Part shown: positions 48,043-59,077 of the stretch, in pieces
How positions within the stretch are numbered: the first letter of the stretch is position 1
Layout: every line of letters begins with the position of its first letter
Source: Petrosia ficiformis
Taxonomy: Eukaryota; Porifera; Demospongiae; Haplosclerida; Petrosiidae
Assembly (NCBI GenBank): GCA_947044365.1
Contig: OX345651.1
Coordinates: 350,001-414,000 of the forward strand
Length of the DNA stretch: 64,000 nt
Reading direction: 5' to 3'
Position numbers and translations under genes: made by a program
Notes under the pieces: generated by a model
Told to the model about the DNA's origin: nothing
The model's input: only the letters and a program-made list of their open reading frames with translations
The model's database searches: none

Positions 48043-51000
48043 TCATTTAAAACATGATCTGCTCTTACCTGTATCTTCAATCTCGTCAGTACTATTCTCA
48101 TCATTATTACCCTCTTCAATATTAATAGTCATATCACTGGTATTATGTTTGTATTTCAACAGAGTTTCTTCAACCGATGTGTTCTTTCTTCTTTCTTCCT
48201 CTAGGTGTGATTGAAGTTGAGAAATCTCCATGTTGTGTGTTTGCTGCAGATCTGTTATTCTGAAGAGAATTAGGATAATGGAGGGGAGAGAGAGGGGGGG
48301 AGATGGAGAAAAGGAGGGTGGGAGATAGGGATAGATTGTAGGAGGGAGTGATGGAGAGATGTTGTATCATACCTTGTTTCCAGCTCTTTAATTTTTGAAT
48401 ATTCAGTTTTGTTTTTGCTGTTAGTTTCATTAAATGAAGCTAAAGAAATGAACACAAACAGAGAGATGGACAGAGAGACAGACGGATGGATAGACAAACA
48501 GACAGACAGACCGATAGATAGACAGGCATAGATAGACAGACAGGAAGATGGACAGATAGACAGACCGATAGATAGACAGGCAGGAAGATGGACAGATAGA
48601 CAGACCGATAGATAGACAGGCAGGAAGATGGACAGATAGACAGACAGACATAAAAGCTGAACTAACAAACAGACACACCTTCAGTTGTTATCAGAGCCTC
48701 TTGTAAAGAAGTGCATTCTGATTTTAATTTATTCATTTCTTCTCTTATCATCTCATTCTCTCTTTCTTTAATTTTATTTTCTGTTCTCATTTTATTAATT
48801 TCAGTTTCCATTTGAGAAGATAATAACTGAATAATATATAATAAATTATGATACTATAAATAGAACATTACTGATGAGTTAATGTGATACTATAAATAGA
48901 ACATTACTGATGAGTTAATGTGATACTATAAATAGAACATTACTGATGAGTTAATGTGATACTATAAATAGAACATTACTGATGATTTAATGTGATACTA
49001 TAATTAGAACATTACTGATGATTTAATGTGATACTATAAATAGAACATTACTGATGAGTTAATGTGATACTATAAATAGAACATTACTGATGAGTAATGT
49101 GATACTATAAATAGAACATTACTGATGATTTAATGTGATACTATAAATAGAACATTACTGATGAGTTAATGTGATACTATAAATAGAACAATACTGATGA
49201 GTTAATGTGATACTATAAATAGAACATTACTGATGATGTAATCTGATACTATAAATAAAATAATTAGTATAATTTAATTACAAATAGTATACTATGACTA
49301 ATAGACTACTTCAGATGTTACTATAAATAGAATATTAGATGATACTATAAATAGACTACAATGAATGTTACTATAAATAGAATAGTATGACTTATACTAT
49401 AAATAGAATACTATGACTGATACTATAAATAGAATGAATGATACTATAAATAGACTACAATGAATGTTACTATAAATAGAATAGTATGAATGATACTTTA
49501 AATAGAATACTATGACTGATACTATAAATAGAATATTAGATGATACTATAAATAGACTACAATGAATGATACTATAAATAGAATAGTATGAATGTTACTA
49601 TAAATAAAATAGTATGAATGATAGTGGGGGTTCTAGTGGCCTGCTGATTAAAGTGCTAGCCTGCAATCGTAAGGTTGCAGGTTCTAGCCCCACTAGGGTC
49701 AGGCTTTTTCTCTTGCCTATGAGTTTACTCAGCTCTACCCTCAAAAATGAGAAGGTGTTTATCACCGCATCCTTCGGAGGGGATGTAAAGCCATCGGTCC
49801 CGGGGGAGCTGGTTAATATTAGCACTTGTGCTATTCTAGTTTCCTCGTTAAGCCACATTTGGTCAAAACACTTGTATAAAAAAATAAAATAAAATAAATT
49901 AAAAAAAATAGACTACAATGAATGATACTATAAATAGAATGAATGATACTATAAATAGAATACTATGACTAATACTATAAATAGAATATTAGATGATACT
50001 ATAAATAGACTACAATGAATGATACTATAAATAGAATAGTATGTTACTGTAAATAGAATACTATGACTGATACTATAAATAGAATACTATAAATAGAATA
50101 CTATGAATGATACTATAGACTACAATGAATGATACTATAAATAGAATAGTATGAATGATACTATAAATAGAATAGTATGTTACTATAAATAGAATACTAT
50201 GACTGATACTATAAATAGAATACTATAAATAGAATACTATGAATGATACTATAAATAGAATACTTCAGATGATACTACAAATAGAATACTATAAATGATA
50301 CCATAAATAGAATATTGTTATTATATATAGAACATGATCCTTACCTCCCTTTCTTGAGTCCAGTCAGTCTGTCCATTGACTTCTTCCTGTAGAGAGTTCA
50401 TCTTAATTCTCAATTCCTCTTTCTCTCTCTCCCTCACTACTAACTCTCGCTGTAGCTGCCTCACATTTTCTTCCACCACTTCCTTCTCCCGAACTAATAT
50501 TGTAACCTGATTGGTCAATTCCATGATGTGACCTTCATAAACTTGACTATTCCTCTTGACTACATCATGTTCTCTTTCAAGTGAGTCTCTCTCATTGGTA
50601 GACATGTCGAGAGAGGCTTGCATTTGGTCGTGATTTCTTGATAACTGCATCATTTGATGATTCAACGAGTTCCTCTCTCTCTCTAACGAGGTACATCTGT
50701 ATAGATAGATAGATAGATACATACATTCACATATATATATATATATAAAGATGCATACATATAGATAGATAGAATTAGTATTTTTAGGCCCAATGAAGAT
50801 GAGCAAGTAGTATAAATTCATGTCAGATTATGTGTTACTATGGTAACACCATCCCTATACATACATAGATGGATTTATACAACATATATGTATAAGATCA
50901 TGTGATGATCTTGTGACCTTTCATTTATTGTTTTCAGCTCGTTAGTGAGTGTTCTGTTTGCTTCTTTTAATTTTCCACTTCTCAGGCCCTCGCTCTTTAC

Positions 51001-54000
51001 TTGTTCCTGAAGTGCTTCACATACACTTAAATGATGTTTGCATTCTCTTTTAGATGATGTGAGCTCAGACTGTATGTATGTATGTATGTATGTATGTAGG
51101 TTGGTATGTATGTATGTATGTATGTATGTATGTATGTATGTATGTATGTATGTATGTATGTATGTATGTATGTAGGTTGGTATGTATGTATGTATGTATG
51201 TATGTATGTATGTATGTATGTATGTATGTATGTATGTATGTATGTATGTATGTGTGTATGTACATGTATGTATGTATGTATGTATGTATGTATGTATGTA
51301 TGTATGTATAACTCACTTTTAGTTGTGAGTTTTCTTCGTTCAATAGTTCCACAGCAGAGTCAAACTGGTTCTTCAGTCGACTTGTCTCCTGTTGATATTT
51401 CTCAAGCTCCACTCTCAGCTTTTCTCTTTTTATATTATCTTCATTAACTTGTTTCTCCAGTAATTTAGTTCTCTCTTGAGCTGTTCCAAGACGAGAGATT
51501 ACCTGGTCCCGTTCCTTTCGTAATCCTTGTACCTCTCGCTCGAGACGTAAGAGCTCTTCTCGACATTTTGCTGAATCAGCAGAAAATGTTTCATTTGAGT
51601 CGGATATTCGTTTCATTTGATTTTTAAGCGACTCTCTCTCTATTTTCTCTTTATTCTTCATCTCTTCCAATGCCTTCACCTCTAACTTTGAATTATCCAG
51701 TTCCTGTTTTATTATCTTCATCTCTTCTTCTGTCTCTTTAAAAACTCTGTCTATCTCATCTTTATCATTCATTAATCTCACTATTTCCTCCTCCTTCTCC
51801 TTCACTAATCTAACCATCTCCTCCTTCACTATTTCCACCTCTTCGTTCTTCTGTTTCACTAACGTCTGCATCTCCTCATCCTTCTCCCTCACTAATCTCA
51901 CCATCTTCTCCTTCTCCCTTTTAACTATCTCCACCTCTTCGTTCTTCTGTTTCACTAATGTCTGCATCTCCTCATCTTTCACCTTCACTAATCTCACCAT
52001 CTCCTCCTTCTCCCTTTTAACTATCTCCACCTCTTCGTCCTTCTGTTTCACTAACGTCTGCATCTCCTCATCCTTCTCCTTCACTAATCTCACCATCTCC
52101 TCATCTTTCACAGATATATCCATTCCGGGCTCTTTCTCTTTTGACATAAGCTCAATTTTCTCTTGTTCTAACTGAACAATCAAATTACTCCTTTCATTTG
52201 CTTCTCTCTGTGCAATCTCAAACTCGGAACTCAATTGTTCTAATTCTATTTTAATAGTTTCTATTTTAGAATCTTTTTCCGATATTTCTTCCTGTAGTTT
52301 TATCAGGGATTCATTAAGAGCTCTGTTCTCATCCGAAGTTTTCAAATGCTCTTCAGATTTTGAGGTTAGAGTCTTCTCTAAATTAACATTCTCCTCTTGG
52401 TAATTAGAAAGATCGGATTTCAATTTTTCAATCTGTTCCTGCAATTGGATAATAGTACCAGAATTATCAGAGTCTGGAAACTCCCATGATGACTCTCCCC
52501 ATTGATTAGTCTCCAGTTCGTGCTCGAGAGACGAAACTCTTTCAGACATAGAACTTAGTTTTTCAGTCGTCTCAGATAATTGAGTTTTTAATAAGTTGAT
52601 TTCAGACTCTTTGCTTGCTAATTGATTCTCTAACTCTGTAATATTGGAACGATTCTTTTCGGACGTAAGTATTTCTTGTGGTTGAGTGGGTGATGATGGA
52701 GTCTGCGAAACAGTGTTTTCTTGTAATGTTGGGAGATGCTATATGAATGTATGTATGTATGTATGTATGTATGTATGTACGTATGTATGCATGCATGCAT
52801 GCATGCATGCATGTATGTACATGTATGTATGTATGTATGTATGTATATATGTATGTAATGTATGTATGTATGTATGTATGTATGTATGTATGTATGTATG
52901 TATGTATGTATGTATATATGTACATGTATAGGTGATCCAGTATTAGGTTTCCCTGGAGGTGTATCTTCACGAGATATAGTAAGAATCTCTGGAGGAGGAC
53001 TACTCTCCTTCCCCTCACTTGAGCCACTACCACTTCCACTATTCCGAATTACCTAAGCAAAAAGAGCATCATTTAAAACCATGATAACATCATAGGGGAT
53101 GTTACCTTCCATTCTTCTTCGGAATCAAATTGTGATAACTGACCATTCACAATCTAGTGTATTGGTATATACAAATGTACATGCATACATACTCACATAC
53201 AAACATACATACATACATACATACATACGCATATACACACATACTACATACATTATAGTTGTAATTAATATTAATTATACCTGAAATTCAGAAGAAGCAA
53301 AGCTGAGATCGCGAGTCATTCTCTGTTCATTATCCTCCACTTTATGTACTAGCTCATTTATCTGTGTGTATAGTACATGTACATATTATAACTGTATAAT
53401 TATTGAGATATATACATGTATATATCTCAATATATACTTTCAAACCAGTTATTCAAACCTGTTGTGCTAGTTTTCCCTTTTCATCTTTCTCTTTATCTAG
53501 TTCTTGTTTTAACTGTTGATGTGATGTGTATGATAATTGTAACTCTTCAGACTGATTCTGGATTTTCTGGTTCAGGAATGAGACTTTGGTATCAAGATCA
53601 GTCATATTGTTTTGTTGTTCTTGTATACGTTCCTACAGAATTCATGTACTCATAATGAATTAATGTAATATAACATTATTATATGTACATGTACATGTAT
53701 GTATGTATGTATGTATGTATATATATATGTATGTATGTATGCATGCATGTATGTATGTATGTATGTATGTATGTATGTATGCATGTACATGTATGTATAT
53801 GTGTATGTATGTATGTATGTATGTATGTATGTATGCATGTATGTATGTATGTATGTACATGTACATATGTATGTACCTCGGTATTAACCAGTTGTTGAGA
53901 CAAGTTTAAAACCTGTTCTTCAAGTCTTTGTTTCTCTTCAGTTAATTTAATCATTTCATCCTCCCTCTTGTCCACGCTCTCTCTCTCCCTCTCCTTCACC

Positions 54001-55553
54001 ATCTCCACAATCCTCTCCTTCTCCCTAACCTCTTCTTTCAATTCCTCTATCTCGTTATCTCTCGTTGATAGCTGTTCTTTGAGGGAGGTCACTTGCGATT
54101 GAAGTTGTGTGTAATCTTCATTTGAATCAATTGACATATTTAGACTCTAGAAAGGAAAAGAATTAGTTTTAAAATGGAATGGTGTTAGTACAAAATATAC
54201 GATAAGGTCACATGACATAAAAATGGAGGATGGTAAGCTGTACATGTAAAATCAATGGTAAGAATTTAATTATAAATTATCAAGAGATCACTCGATACAC
54301 TAAAATAATATTTAAATTATCTAAACACCCTGGATATGCAGACTATGATGTTCAACAGCAAAGACATAGCTTGCTAGTTATAGAAATACCCAATCCCTGT
54401 ATCCTCCCTCTCACAAAGCCACACCTCCTGTGAGATGTTTCCTGATGATTGATCTCCTTTTAGCTTCTCTAGTTCTTCTGTTAGGGAGGATATTTTGGAT
54501 TTGGCTTGTAATTTTAATTTGTTGAATTTTGACTCCGCTTTGGAGTTGAGTTCCTAAGGAATTGATAGATACATAGATAGATAGATATATATAATTATTA
54601 TATAGATAGACAGATAGATAAAAAGATACATAGAGATAAAGAGATAAAGAGACACACACAGAAAGTCAGACTGTCGAATGAGACGGACCTTCAATTGTTT
54701 ATCTTTTTCCTCAACTAAAGTTTTTAGTTTAATGATCTCTTCATTATCAGGAGATGAAACTTGAACTCTCAATATAGTCAGTTCTTCCTACAAATAAATT
54801 ATACATGTACATATGTACATGTACATATACATGTATATGCACATGTACATATACACGTACGTATACATGTTTGTATACATGTACATATACATGTACGTAT
54901 ACATGTTCATATACATGTACATATACATGTACGTATACATGTATATGCACATACAAAAATAATACATATCATACATATAATTATGTACATACATACATGT
55001 ACATATATATAAACCGTACATATTTACAATATATATAGTTATATATACACATTACCTCTTTCTCTCTCAACAAACGGCCGTATTCGGTATTTAACAACAT
55101 ATTCTGTGTTTCTGCCTTTTCCAAAGCATCTCTCAATCTCACTAATTCCTCTCTATGATGATTCTCATCACCTTCCTCTTCTATTTTTTTGTCCGCGTCA
55201 TCTGGTAAAACTGACTCAATGATGGTTTGTGGGGTATCATCTGTCACATCATCTTGTGTAGGTGTGGTCCTCCCGTCTGTATTCTATATCATAAAACAAA
55301 ATGGTCTTTATTGTATTGTATCTCGTCACGTGACTAGAAAGAGTTACACAAATGATGATATACACCACTAAGAAAGTTGGAAAGCTAATGTCATTTCAAA
55401 CATTTTTAATTAACATTTCTACACTTCATTGATTATAATAACACAGTGGTCTGATAATGGAATATGCACCTCTAATTCTTCATCTCCTAAGACTTGATCA
55501 AGTCTCTCCTGAACCTTTTGAATCCCAGCTGAAAAGGTACTCCATACAGACAT
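48043..55553 (-). CDS. Long coiled-coil protein, golgin-like
   Basis: Fifteen exons on the minus strand, about 1196 residues, all phases consistent: 55470-55553, 55065-55283, 54689-54787, 54425-54553, 53877-54146, 53459-53632, 53281-53361, 53106-53153, 52924-53052, 51317-52738, 50918-51069, 50345-50696, 48679-48826, 48373-48439 and 48043-48259. It starts MSVWSTFSAGIQKVQERLDQ, a small N-terminal helix as in many golgins. Nearly all the rest is heptad coiled coil broken by a Ser/Pro linker (exon 9). The block KFNKLKLQAKSKISSL resembles the conserved KLKxxAKxKxxxL stretch of giantin-type golgins. Exon 10 contains four near-identical repeats of EMQTLVKQKxEEVEIVKREK type. I see no GRIP domain and no clear C-terminal membrane helix. 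Golgi tethering is a guess from composition and that motif. Confidence 0.75.
48440..48660. repeat. GACA/GATA microsatellite
   Basis: Irregular GACAGACA repeats with three copies of a CAGGCAGGAAGATGGACAGA-like unit, in an intron of the coiled-coil gene. Confidence 0.85.
48840..49255. repeat. 36-bp minisatellite
   Basis: About 11 units of GTGATACTATAAATAGAACA plus TTACTGATGAGTTAAT, in the 1.5-kb intron 48827-50344. Confidence 0.93.
49300..50330. repeat. Degenerate ACTATAAATAGAAT repeat field
   Basis: Irregular copies of ACTATAAATAGAATA joined by short linkers, related to the neighbouring 36-bp minisatellite and interrupted by the SINE at 49624-49909. Confidence 0.88.
49624..49909 (+). mobile_element. 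tRNA-derived SINE
   Basis: About 286 bp. The head has a polymerase III A-box-like stretch (TGGCCTGCTGATTAAAG, about 49637) and a B box GGTTCTAGCCC (49680-49690). A body with CATCCTTCGGAGGGGATG and AAGCCATCGGTCCC follows, then an A-rich tail (about 49878-49909). Its GC content differs sharply from the surrounding repeat field. Open frames on both strands here belong to the SINE and are not genes. Confidence 0.8.
51074..51310. repeat. TATG microsatellite
   Basis: Near-pure TATG, with two TAGGTTGG interruptions, next to the donor of exon 10 of the coiled-coil gene. Confidence 0.95.
52747..52920. repeat. TATG/CATG microsatellite
   Basis: TATG runs with a CATG block in the intron between exons 9 and 10 of the coiled-coil gene. 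Confidence 0.95.
53691..53870. repeat. TATG microsatellite
   Basis: TATG repeats between exons 5 and 6 of the coiled-coil gene. Confidence 0.95.
54800..55010. repeat. ACATGTACATAT repeat
   Basis: Alternating TACATGTACATA/ACACGTACGTAT palindromic units in the intron between exons 2 and 3 of the coiled-coil gene. Confidence 0.88.
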
Positions 55554-56673
55554 AATTCTCTAATACTTTAATTTTATTTCTATTTCTTTTAATTAGAAAT
55601 ATGGGAGTGACGTAAGAAATAGATATATTACGGTACCACGTGGTGCCCCTAAGGGTAATCATAGCTTGTTATGCTACAGTACAAGTCACTTGATCTTGTT
55701 TTGTATTGTGTTTGTGTGTGTGTAAACTTAATATCACTATTGAAAGCATAGTGTGGTAATGAGATAACGTTATAACGCATATAGGTTAGACCTAATTACC
55801 AAAAATCTTATCGTAATTATATTTATTGTGAATCTTATGAATATCATCGATAATGCAAACTTCCATTTGGCACCTGGAACAAGTTTGTGGTTCTTGTACG
55901 GATTCCTGGTGACGCTTTTATATTCGTTGTGGAAGCATACAACGTGCTTTCGTTAGTCACTCCAGTGTTGAGCTAACTTGAGCAGCTGACTGTCAGATTG
56001 TCTGTGAGTATGTGTATTACTATGTAATTTTATATAGACTAAACATTGATAAACATTATACATGTAATACGTTGTGAGCTCTGGAAAGTTGACTGCTTGG
56101 TTTTATCTTTCTATATAATTGTACATCAATATCAGTATAATAATAATTATTATGCAGTTTATATGCAATTCAGGAATATTGATGTTAGTGATCTCTGTCT
56201 AATATTATATATATATATATATATATATAAGTTTGTGCATAGATATATACATAATTATGCACATACATGCATACATATATGTACATACATGCAAACAGAC
56301 GCATATACGTACACGCATAGGTGCATACAATATATATATACATACATATATATATACATACGTACATACATACATACTTACACACATACATACATGCTTA
56401 CATACATACATATATACGTATATAGTATCTATGTATGTATGTATATATACATATATGTACCTGTATGCATGTATATGTATAATATGTGTATATATATTAT
56501 ACACATACATATATACATATACATGCATATACATACATACATATATACTTGGTTAATTAATTATGTTTATGTATATTAGGGTATTGTTTGTGTATGTATT
56601 ACATGTACATGTGTTTGTATATATGCTTGTGTATGCATAATTATATGAAAATATCATCGTTTAGTTTTAACTG
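55554..56673. promoter_or_regulatory. Divergent upstream region of the coiled-coil gene and anoctamin exon 1a
   Basis: A 1.1-kb interval between a minus-strand start (55553) and a plus-strand candidate first exon (56674). An E-box palindrome GGTACCACGTGGTGCC lies about 80 bp upstream of the coiled-coil start codon. TATA/CATA microsatellite fills 56200-56540. No gene seen. Confidence 0.45.
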
Positions 56674-56850
56674 ATGGCTGAACCAGTAGACGAAAGAGAA
56701 CTTGTAGTATCCGAGGAAGAGCCGAAATATGACAAGCTCAAGGCAAAAGAATCTGGTATTCATATCGTAGAATCAACATTATCTCTGGAAGAAAGCGAAA
56801 CCTCTCAACTGCTGAAACCTGGTTTACCAGGAATTAAATATACTGCATCG
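56674..56850 (+). CDS. Candidate alternative first exon (1a) of the anoctamin gene
   Basis: This 177-nt exon starts MAEPVDEREL, encodes 59 acidic residues ending LPGIKYTAS, and ends at a GTAATT donor in phase 0. The first exon at 59078 also starts MAEPV and also ends in phase 0, so either could join the exon at 61985. It may be an alternative promoter/first exon or a remnant of a tandem duplicate. It is cytosolic and acidic, with no other features. Confidence 0.5.
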
Positions 56851-56929
56851 GTAATTACTACTAATTAGGATATTAAATTGTAATAATGACCACTAGTAAT
56901 TAATTAGAGTATGTATAGCTTCTTGAAAT

Positions 56930-57225
56930 GGATTTTAGTTATAGTTATAATTAACTCACAATACCTTACTAAAAGAGGTTTTAGTTCTAGTTATAGTTAA
57001 CTCACAATACCTTACTAAAAGAGGTTTTAGTTATAGTTATAGTTAACTCACAATACCTTACTAAAAGAGGTTTAGTTATAGTTATAGTTAACTCACAATA
57101 CCGTACTAAAAGAGGTTTTAGTTATATTTATAGTTAACTCACAATACCTTACTAAAAGAGGTTTTAGTTATAATTATAGTTAACCGTCACAATACCTTAC
57201 TAAAAGAGGTTTAGTTATAGTTTAT
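56930..57225. repeat. Minisatellite derived from the TAGTGTTG-family MITE
   Basis: About six units of GTTATAGTTAACTCACAATA plus CCTTACTAAAAGAGGTTTTA, the reverse complement of the array in MRPS35 intron 2. A separate locus shows the same expansion. Confidence 0.85.
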
Positions 57226-57429
57226 GATGTGTATATATACAGTACAATATCATCTCTTCATATAAGCAGTCAGCTACTATAATGACCATATCATCACTTT
57301 GTGAGGTCACATTATTATAAAAACAAGAACTACACATTACTATAACATGTGACTGAAGGATGTAATAATACATAATCATTGTATGTCCATGTGCATTAGT
57401 ACAATGTATGTACAATAACTACTTATGTT

Positions 57430-57790
57430 TAATGTACAGGAACAATGTACATGTAGTATTGAATGTACATGTACAGGAACAATGTACATGTAGTATTGAA
57501 TGTACATGTGCATGTGTACAAGGCATGTAGTATTGAATGTACATGTACATGTATACAAGGCATGTAGTATTCAATGTACATGTGCATGTGTACAAGGCAT
57601 GTAGTATTGAATGTACATGTACATGTATACAAGGCATGTAGTATTCAATGTACATGTGCATGTGTACAAGGCATGTAGTATTGAATGTACATGTACATGT
57701 ATACAAGGCATGTAGTATTGAATGTACATGTACATGTGTACAAGGCATGTAGTATTGAATGTACATGTACATGTATACAAGGAACAGTGT
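57430..57790. repeat. 42-bp ACATGTAC minisatellite
   Basis: About eight units of ATGTAGTATTGAATGTACAT plus GTACATGTATACAAGGC, palindrome-rich. The open frames on the minus strand are artefacts. Confidence 0.9.
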
Positions 57791-58090
57791 ACATATAGAA
57801 CATATATATGTACATGTATACAATTAGTATTGTACAGTATAATGTATCTAAGTAAGTGTGAGAAGGATATAACAACTTGTTTGGTTTCTTTCTGCTGGTC
57901 TATAGACTCTCAAAGTATTCTACATACTTGACGTACGTACACCTATTAACTGCGTGACTGAGCGCAATCTCACAAGTTTCTTAATAGCATGTACACATAT
58001 GTGACATGACGATTATAGGCATGGCTCTGCAGGCCATAAAAATATTGTCTCGTACATTAATGTATGATAACACCAGGTGTTGCTTATAAC

Positions 58091-58388
58091 TAAGGCTGGG
58101 ACGATTAATCGATTGATCAATCGATATTGAAAAATCTTCTGATTATCGATTATAAGTCTGTGATATCGATTATGCTAATTATTCCAGAAGACATACTTTT
58201 CAAGCATGTTACGGCAAATAATGTACAATATGGAAGTGACAGGAAGCCTTATTGATCACATAATGGGAGGAGATTCCTGTATTAATTGACTTAATTGGCC
58301 TAATTACTTCCGCTGATTTTAATCGATTATCAATCGACTTGAAGTTAGTGATAATCGATTTCAGAATCTCAGCCGATTCCCAGCCCTA
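58091..58388. mobile_element. hAT-type MITE with perfect 8-bp target duplication
   Basis: A 298-bp element with ends TAAGGCTGGGACGATTAATC and CCGATTCCCAGCCCTA, flanked by CTTATAAC at 58083-58090 and 58389-58396. The interior is rich in ATCGATTA palindromes. The ends are shared with the element at 40192-40601. Confidence 0.85.
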
Positions 58389-58903
58389 CTTATAACATGA
58401 CTCAGTGTTGTTATGAAAACTATAAAATATAGTTATGTAAGTGTGTTGTTAAGATTGTGCTAGCTATAGGGATGTTAGTATCGATGTATTTTCGCTTTCT
58501 AACATATTTTCACAGGAATCTATGTTTTCGCTTCATACTTATAACATAATCAGAATATAATTTTTATGAAAATTTTTTTGATTATACTACCTTTATTAAC
58601 TGTATGGAGTGGATGAAATAGTGGTATGCATATATTAATATATGTATAACATGATTATAACAAACATCAAGTAGAGAAAACAGTTAGGTTTAGATAAACA
58701 ACTTATGGAGCAGTTAAAATTGCCATGGATGGAAGACTGATGAGTAATTAATAATTATTATATGTGTTGTATTGTCAGTCCTGTTATTGCATTCACCATA
58801 TTCTGTGATATAGCTGTAGATGTGCTTTGTATGTATACAGGAGTATATAATTCAGTATAATAAAATATAATCAAAATTAATTTTTTAATAGTTAATTTTG
58901 TTT

Positions 58904-58915
58904 TGCGCATGCGCA
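58904..58915. promoter_or_regulatory. NRF-1-type palindrome TGCGCATGCGCA
   Basis: A perfect palindrome 162 bp upstream of the anoctamin exon 1b start codon, followed by an ETS-like CTTCCTGC. Identical to the site at 35242-35253. Confidence 0.7.
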
Positions 58916-59077
58916 GTTAACTTCCTGCTACGCCCGCTTGTTATAATTAAAATTAATTATTATTCACTGCACTTGCTCTCTGGAAGTTTTCGGTAGAAGG
59001 GTGTTACTCTGCACAGTCTGCAGCAGCATCTCAAGTAGTATTCGGTTTGCAGTTGAAGACTCAGCTAACCTTTAAAG

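Noticed and set aside
48170..48678. Minus-strand open frames rich in Leu-Ser-Val-Cys and Ser-Pro
   Set aside because: They read through GACA microsatellite and introns. The true exons here are 48373-48439 and 48043-48259, joined in phase.
49598..49892. Open frames on both strands
   Set aside because: They lie inside the tRNA-derived SINE.
57376..57875. Minus-strand Cys-Thr-Tyr-rich open frames
   Set aside because: They are translations of the 42-bp ACATGTAC minisatellite.
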